Shown here piece after piece: positions 21,853 through 25,952 of a stretch of DNA of 25,952 nt (position 1 is its first letter; each line of letters opens with the position of its first letter). The notes under the pieces are model-generated. The model saw only the letters and a list, made by a program, of their open reading frames with translations. It ran no database searches and was not told the DNA's origin. The position numbers were made by a program, and so were the translations under genes. Source of the DNA: a virus; IMG/VR virus record IMGVR_UViG_3300009551_000111, positions 1 through 25,952 of that record; one strand, written 5' to 3'.

Positions 21853-23031
21853 TTATTCTGATTCGTCGTCAGCATCGCCGACCTTAACCAGCTTCGGCGA
21901 CGGATTTCCGCGCGACAACACTCCCGCAAGCTTCGCGGTCAGTTCTTTCTTGGCTCTCGATTTGGGGATGTTATTCGCGGTCGCGTAAGAATCCACGAGT
22001 CCAACGCGATCCATGTATTTCTTGCTCGTATTCATTCGGAGCGTGCAACTTCCGAGGAATATGTTTTGCGGGAGACCGGCCAGCGTGAAGGCTTGCGTTA
22101 CGTCGGAGCAATGAATCTTGCCTTGCGTCTCTTTCAACTCGTAACCAGGTATCACGCCGCCTTTCATCGCGAAATCTTTGGCGTGAAATTCCCAGCTTTC
22201 CGCCCACTTGCGAACGATCTTTGCGACGTCCAGACCGATGGCCAATTCTTTGCCGTCGGTGACTTGCGACGGATGCCACTGCGTTAGGTCAATCGTCGGT
22301 TCGCTGTAGCCCATGGCGACTTGTTTCGCTGGGCCAACGTTCGCTGGGCATGTGAGTTGATGCTTACACCAGCAACAATACTCGCAGGCGGTTGGCTTCA
22401 GGGGAATCCATTGGTATTCCCCGTTTACTCCGCTCCCGACCGGGACTAAATCCAATTCACCTTTGGTCGCCCTCGTGGTTATGCTTTCGACGATATCCAT
22501 CGCATCTTCCCGCGTGATCTCGTAAACCTCTACCGTCTGACCGATGGCGAACAGGATATGCACGCGGACGAATTGAAACTCGGGATGTTCCTCGAAAATC
22601 ATCAACGCATAAGCCGCCATCTGCGAACGGTAATCCCGGCGGCGCGACTTCAAATCGAATAGCTGATTACCGCAAACAGCATCCGGCGTTCCTTCCATCG
22701 CCGAAAAGTCTGGCAATAGAAAACTCATCTTGTGCTCACTGAACCACGGGTAATCCGACAACGGCGCGTGCAGCATGAAATAATCTGCGGCCCATTCGCA
22801 GGCTTCAACGTCGTCCGGATTCAGCAGCGCATCTAGGGCGCGTATTGCATCAGATGATCGCATTGCAGACGTGTCGTGTAACATCCTGACCCGGTCCGCA
22901 ATCATTGACGCGAAAAGCTTATGCCGCTTCGTCCCGTCGCTAAGATCGAGATCGTTCGACTCGTTGCGCGTGTTGTCGGATTCCCAGCAGGGACACGCGG
23001 CGAGCATGGGGAGTGATGATGGGCGGATCAT
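21853..23031 (-). CDS. PD-(D/E)XK nuclease, DUF2800 / Cas4-like
   Basis: A 392-residue nuclease of the PD-(D/E)XK fold. The catalytic signature is GTPDAV (Asp117), then LFDLKSR with Asp126 and Lys128, and the helix QMAAYALM with Gln137. It also has an N-terminal CPC pair (Cys13, Cys15) and a cluster CEYCCWCKHQLTC near residues 219-231. An iron-sulfur cluster held by an N-terminal Cys and three C-terminal Cys is known in Cas4 and AddB and may exist here. It probably makes single-strand ends for the RecT-like protein at 24021-24989. The start overlaps the preceding gene as ATGA. Confidence 0.85.
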   Translation of the reverse strand: MIRPSSLPMLAACPCWESDNTRNESNDLDLSDGTKRHKLFASMIADRVRMLHDTSAMRSSDAIRALDALLNPDDVEACEWAADYFMLHAPLSDYPWFSEHKMSFLLPDFSAMEGTPDAVCGNQLFDLKSRRRDYRSQMAAYALMIFEEHPEFQFVRVHILFAIGQTVEVYEITREDAMDIVESITTRATKGELDLVPVGSGVNGEYQWIPLKPTACEYCCWCKHQLTCPANVGPAKQVAMGYSEPTIDLTQWHPSQVTDGKELAIGLDVAKIVRKWAESWEFHAKDFAMKGGVIPGYELKETQGKIHCSDVTQAFTLAGLPQNIFLGSCTLRMNTSKKYMDRVGLVDSYATANNIPKSRAKKELTAKLAGVLSRGNPSPKLVKVGDADDESE

Positions 23032-23246
23032 AACGAGGCGATAAGGCTCGCTTTGTCGGCAAACACAAATTGAGTCTCGAACGATGTAACGGATTCGTTG
23101 AAAGGAAGTTCAAGGCGATATTCAATCTTAACCCTGCCGCGCTCCGTCTGGAAGGTCTTCACCAGAAGAACAGTGAAGCATTGCGCCTTGTTGTCCCGCA
23201 TCGTCCAGACCTTATCGCCTGGTTCAAATATTGTGTCAATTTTCAT
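23028..23246 (-). CDS. Small hypothetical protein, 72 aa
   Basis: The ATG at 23246 overlaps the exonuclease stop as ATGA, so the upstream Met at 23318 is unlikely. The product (MKIDTIFEPGDKVWTM, then CFTVLLVKTFQTERGRVKIE) is a beta-rich small protein with an SH3-like pattern of strands and an FVFADKASL end. The opening GDKVW is common in small beta-barrel phage and bacterial proteins of unknown function. Its stop overlaps the nuclease start as ATGA. No function assigned. Confidence 0.7.
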   Translation of the reverse strand: MKIDTIFEPGDKVWTMRDNKAQCFTVLLVKTFQTERGRVKIEYRLELPFNESVTSFETQFVFADKASLIASL

Positions 23247-24001
23247 ACAATCTCTCCTTTCAAAATCTTGCTCACTACGCTTTTCGTGTTGCTCGTGAAT
23301 TGGTTGCGCAATATCCAATGTCCGAATCCAGCATCATCAACCACAGGGACACCTTTCGCTTTCCCGAAATTGTAGACGGGTTGCCGCGCCTCGTTGCGCA
23401 CGATTTTACCGGCCAGATCAACGCGATTGTCGAATTGCGAATATTTTCCAAGGTCCGAAATCGACATGCCGCGCAAGTCTTCATAACGGCGCAACTGGCC
23501 CGTTAGAACGTTCGCCGTCGCCCGTGTGTCAGCTAGCGCGTTGTGCGCGTCTTCTAACACCGGAGTCCCGTAGAAATGACAGGCTGCGCTAAGCGTGCGC
23601 GGTTCCTTGAGCTTGAAAATGTTCCCCGCGTCCACGATGGTTACGCCTGTCAAATCCCATTCAATCCCGGCCCGAGAAAATTCTTCCCACAGCAACGGAA
23701 CGTCGAAATTGATGCAGTTGAAACCGGCGATGTCGCAGCCTGCTAGGAGCGCGATAAGTTCCGGCGCGTGATGGCTAAACGGCGGGCATCGCTTGACCAT
23801 CTCATCGGTGATGCCATGAACCTTGCTCGACTCTGCCGGGATAGGAATTCCCGGATCGACGAGAATCGAAACTTCTTGCGGATCAGAGAACTCAATATCC
23901 GGGAAATGTTTGACGACAGCGAGCGAGATAACGCGGTCGGCGGCGACGTCCGTCCCGGTGGATTCGATGTCGAAAAACGCTAATGGTCGAACAAGGTTCA
24001 T
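23243..24001 (-). CDS. DnaQ-like 3'-5' exonuclease (DEDDh)
   Basis: A 252-residue exonuclease of the DnaQ family. The metal-binding residues can be read directly: Asp11 and Glu13 in FFDIESTG, Asp100 in NCINFDVPLL, and His153 with Asp158 in DAHNALADTR, i.e. the DEDDh type. The exonuclease domain covers about residues 7-170. The last 80 residues have short beta segments (VYNFGKAKGVPV, then GHWILRN) similar to the C-terminal extension of exonuclease X-like proteins. It probably degrades or proofreads DNA 3' ends in the phage recombination or replication system. The start is 19 bases after the RecT-like gene. Confidence 0.9.
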   Translation of the reverse strand: MNLVRPLAFFDIESTGTDVAADRVISLAVVKHFPDIEFSDPQEVSILVDPGIPIPAESSKVHGITDEMVKRCPPFSHHAPELIALLAGCDIAGFNCINFDVPLLWEEFSRAGIEWDLTGVTIVDAGNIFKLKEPRTLSAACHFYGTPVLEDAHNALADTRATANVLTGQLRRYEDLRGMSISDLGKYSQFDNRVDLAGKIVRNEARQPVYNFGKAKGVPVVDDAGFGHWILRNQFTSNTKSVVSKILKGEIV

Positions 24002-24020
24002 GGGTGTGATTACGATTAGT

Positions 24021-24989
24021 TTAGGATGCGAACGCTTTAAGGAATCCGGCTTGATCGCCGAACACGCGCTGAATGCGGCCTAGCGGAATTGACGCAATAT
24101 CGCCGTTTGTGAACCAACCTTTGGCTTCGAGCTTCGGAATGATTGTGTCCGCTTGTTTACCCATGATCTTGCCGAATTCAGACAAGGTCTCAGCAGTGAG
24201 CTTGCCGGCACCCTTATGGCCTTCCGGGTAGACGGCGGGAACGAATCCGACCGGCGCAAGTCCCTGTTTCGAAAGTTCCGGTTCGTCGCTTTTCGGCTCG
24301 ACTGACGACGCTGGCTTGACCGCTGTTGCGTCCGGGATAACTTCCGCGTCGACAACCTTCGACGGTTGCGCGGCGGGCGTAGCGACTGCGGCAGGCTGTT
24401 CCACTGTGACGCTGCCGGGCTTGGCTTTCGCTGACGCATCCGGAACGGCGCCCGTGGCGAGATCCAGCGCAACGCCCGGACCGTCGTCATCCATCTCCCC
24501 GAAGAAAATCGACGGCTCGATAATCGGGAGAGCATTCGTGTAAACGCGGGAACGACACATCGACCCTGGCCGTTTCGTCCATCGCGAGTCCGTCTTCACA
24601 AGGCCCTCGCGCTTTGCGTCCGCGATGGAGTAGCTGTAGACGATGCTACGACCGGATTTGCTCTCGAATTTGAAAGTCGCCTTGCGGTCGTCTTCTTTCG
24701 CGTAAACGCCGTCGCCGGTTTCGAGGCACTCAAACTTGCCGCCCATTGCCTCGAATTCCGCAAGGGCCGCACCAGCCTTGAGCGAGACCGCACCATTCGG
24801 CATGGTGTGAAATTTCCGCATGTAAGTCAGCGGAGTCATGTTCTCCGTGACCATGATTGTCAGCGCAGTGACGCCCTGCTCCTGGCGCGTGAACCCGAAC
24901 ATCCCAGATTTGCCGAGCAACATTCCGTGCTTTTCCAGCGCAGCTTGATCTTTCGACAGCGTCGAATAGAGTGCAATTTCAGTGGACAT
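24021..24989 (-). CDS. RecT-like single-strand annealing protein
   Basis: A 322-residue protein. Residues about 25-165 show the RecT/RedBeta-type arrangement: an N-terminal helical part with TPLTYMRKFHTM and SLKAGAALAEFEAMGGKFE, a strand KATFKFESKSGRSIVYSYS, a DAKREGLVKTDSRW segment, and an Arg-rich MCRSRVYTNALPIIEP stretch. These agree with RecT motifs of WkkyPr and Ra. A long Pro/Ala/Val linker (about 180-245) leads to a small C-terminal domain which may bind the ssDNA-binding partner. GAGG lies seven bases before the ATG. Partners in the same operon are the exonuclease and PD-(D/E)XK nuclease. Confidence 0.75.
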   Translation of the reverse strand: MSTEIALYSTLSKDQAALEKHGMLLGKSGMFGFTRQEQGVTALTIMVTENMTPLTYMRKFHTMPNGAVSLKAGAALAEFEAMGGKFECLETGDGVYAKEDDRKATFKFESKSGRSIVYSYSIADAKREGLVKTDSRWTKRPGSMCRSRVYTNALPIIEPSIFFGEMDDDGPGVALDLATGAVPDASAKAKPGSVTVEQPAAVATPAAQPSKVVDAEVIPDATAVKPASSVEPKSDEPELSKQGLAPVGFVPAVYPEGHKGAGKLTAETLSEFGKIMGKQADTIIPKLEAKGWFTNGDIASIPLGRIQRVFGDQAGFLKAFAS

Positions 24990-24991
24990 AA

Positions 24992-25168
24992 TCAGGCCTC
25001 GGCGGGGACGTAGGTGTTGAGTTTTGAATTTTGGAAAGGCGAATGACCGAAAGCACCTTTGATTGACGTGTCGCGTCCAGTTCGTCGGATGACGCGATGT
25101 TTGCTCATACGAGCGATTCGCGCTCGCCGCGACTTGCGATTGAACTGCCAGAATGGAAAAGGTTTCAT
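24992..25168 (-). CDS. Small very basic hypothetical protein, 58 aa
   Basis: A 58-residue, Arg/Lys-rich protein (NRKSRRARIARMSKHRVIRR) that ends two bases before the RecT-like start. There is no Shine-Dalgarno sequence. Charge suggests nucleic-acid binding or a ribosome-carrying leader for the next gene. No family recognised; moderate support because it fills the gap between its neighbours. Confidence 0.5.
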   Translation of the reverse strand: MKPFPFWQFNRKSRRARIARMSKHRVIRRTGRDTSIKGAFGHSPFQNSKLNTYVPAEA

Positions 25169-25225
25169 GTTTTAGAAAGCCGCGCGGATTCTTAGGTCCG
25201 CGCAGCGTTGCGGATGTTGGCGGGA

Positions 25226-25537
25226 TTACTTCTTTTTCGCAGGCTGCGGCGCGGCGGCAGCTTCTTTTGCGGCTTTCGCTGCGGCCTTTTCCTCGGGTGT
25301 CTTCACATTGCGCTTGGTGACCGGGCGGAGCAAAGCGAATGCGGTGTCAATCTTCGCGCGGTCGGCGAGGATTGCTGGCGTGATGCGATCTACGATTTCG
25401 GAAGCGCTCTGCGGGACAACACCGTCCAATGCGCGATTTATCGACAGCTTGATTTCATGCGCTGCCAGCAACTGCGGGTCAAGGAAAAGCGAGTTATCAC
25501 TTGCGACTAATGCCAATACTTTATTTGCGTTTTTCAT
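25226..25537 (-). CDS. Small protein with Lys/Ala tail, 103 aa
   Basis: A 103-residue protein with a helical N-terminal half (LALVASDNSLFLDPQLLAAH, then INRALDGVV) and a low-complexity Lys/Ala/Pro end (EEKAAAKAAKEAAAAP). Such tails are common in DNA-binding or disordered extensions. No domain is known to me. Its leader is an A-rich stretch with nine As in a row and no Shine-Dalgarno sequence. It is probably the start of the recombination operon, as the nearest upstream gene is 28 bases away. Confidence 0.65.
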   Translation of the reverse strand: MKNANKVLALVASDNSLFLDPQLLAAHEIKLSINRALDGVVPQSASEIVDRITPAILADRAKIDTAFALLRPVTKRNVKTPEEKAAAKAAKEAAAAPQPAKKK

Positions 25538-25565
25538 ACTGATGTTTTGTTTTTTTTTGTTGAGG

Positions 25566-25655
25566 TTAAATTTTCGGAGCGCGGTAAAACTCGTAAACGA
25601 GCCAACCGAATCCGACGGTAATTGCGGCCAGGCCGATGGCGTAGATTGCGGTCAT
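25566..25655 (-). CDS. Single-span membrane peptide, 29 aa
   Basis: A 29-residue peptide with one hydrophobic stretch (AIYAIGLAAITVGFGWLV) and a short basic end (FYRAPKI), i.e. a likely single membrane helix. An AAGGA sequence nine bases upstream supports translation, and its ATG overlaps the stop of the repeat-containing frame as ATGA. Function unknown. Confidence 0.55.
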   Translation of the reverse strand: MTAIYAIGLAAITVGFGWLVYEFYRAPKI

Positions 25656-25951
25656 TTGCGGTTATCCTTGGTTGCTTTAATGGTGTCCCCGAGTAGCCCG
25701 TTGAAATATTTAGAAATCTCGCTGAGCGTCCCGCCCCGCATCGCGCTGAGCGTCCCGCCCCGCATCGCGCTGAGCGTCCCGCCCCGCATCTCGCTGAGCG
25801 TCCCGCCACACATCTCGCTGAGCGTCCCGCCATACATCGCGCTGAGCGTCCCGCCCCGCATCGCGCTGAGCGTCCCGCCCCGCATCGCGCTGAGCGTCCC
25901 GCCCCGCATCTCGCTGAGCGTCCCGCCACACATCGCGCTGAGCGTCCCGCC
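25652..25951 (-). CDS. Repeat protein frame (8-aa repeat), truncated by the window end
   Basis: This minus-strand frame is open from 25652 to the window end and starts outside it. Each 24-bp unit gives an 8-residue repeat of the form M-x-G-G-T-L-S-A/E, where x is R, C or Y, followed by a non-repeat end FNGLLGDTIKATKDNRK. Its stop overlaps the next start as ATGA, which favours this frame over the other two minus-strand frames, which are also open. Every unit holds an ATG. Whether it is translated is uncertain; low-complexity repeats can stay open by chance when the unit length is a multiple of three. Confidence 0.4.
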   Translation of the reverse strand, partial: GGTLSAMCGGTLSEMRGGTLSAMRGGTLSAMRGGTLSAMYGGTLSEMCGGTLSEMRGGTLSAMRGGTLSAMRGGTLSEISKYFNGLLGDTIKATKDNRK

Positions 25952-25952
25952 A
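25719..25952. repeat. 24-bp tandem repeat, ten copies, running off the window
   Basis: Ten copies of a 24-bp unit (core CTGAGCGTCCCGCC, first at 25722, last at about 25937) run to the last base. Variation is confined to a few positions near ATC/CTC and CGC/ACA. The order of variants (A A B C D A A B C') shows a second-level unit of 120 bp: 25741-25800 equals 25861-25920. The array cannot be closed here and likely continues. There are no spacers, so it is not a CRISPR array. Confidence 0.97.

Noticed and set aside
25719-25952. Regular short repeats suggesting a CRISPR array
   Set aside because: The 24-bp units are directly adjacent with no spacers, and no cas genes are present. The Cas4-like nuclease far away belongs to a phage recombination module.

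Overview
This window looks like a large part of a tailed double-stranded DNA phage or prophage genome. Almost all genes lie on the minus strand, packed end to end, and many neighbours share a 4-base ATGA start/stop overlap. There are no host housekeeping genes and no rRNA or tRNA genes that I can see. No tail-tube, tape-measure, fibre, lysis, integrase or repressor genes are visible, so the genome continues beyond the window. The host is not identifiable with confidence. A Verrucomicrobiota-like host is my guess, from the style of the small GGKATG protein at 203-343, the Asn/Thr-rich exported protein at 1748-2338 and the frequent lack of Shine-Dalgarno sequences. It is only an inference.

Layout, left to right. 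(1) 28-531: three tiny overlapping plus-strand genes that converge on the structural operon. (2) 512-9886, read leftward: the head and packaging module. In transcription order it holds small terminase, large terminase (GpA type), a gpW-position joining protein, portal, S49 maturation protease, scaffold, major capsid protein, a small unknown protein, a signal-peptide protein, a rho-independent terminator, and two head-tail completion candidates. (3) 9891-12123: small DNA-binding and unknown proteins, including one with an FtsK-gamma-like winged helix. Three tandem sites matching the sigma-54 promoter consensus sit here on the opposite strand. (4) 12124-12453: the only large non-coding stretch, filled with an 11-bp motif repeated in both orientations and forming perfect hairpins. 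It is the best candidate for a replication origin. (5) 12454-25168: the replication, recombination and nucleotide module. It holds a primase-helicase, a radical SAM protein, RuvC-like resolvase, a SNF2 helicase fused to a DNA methyltransferase, a MazG-like enzyme, a DEAD-type helicase, a DUF669-like candidate ssDNA-binding protein, a PD-(D/E)XK nuclease, a DnaQ-like exonuclease and a RecT-like annealing protein. (6) 25226-25952: a Lys/Ala-tailed protein, a 29-residue membrane peptide and a 24-bp tandem repeat running off the window end.

The right-hand genes are probably transcribed first (recombination and replication) and the left-hand ones later (packaging and head). The most unusual signals are the origin-like hairpin array, the antisense sigma-54-like promoter trio next to it, the signal-peptide protein inside the capsid operon, the helicase-methyltransferase fusion, the phage radical SAM enzyme next to two micro zinc-ribbon genes, and the 24-bp array that is open in five of six frames.
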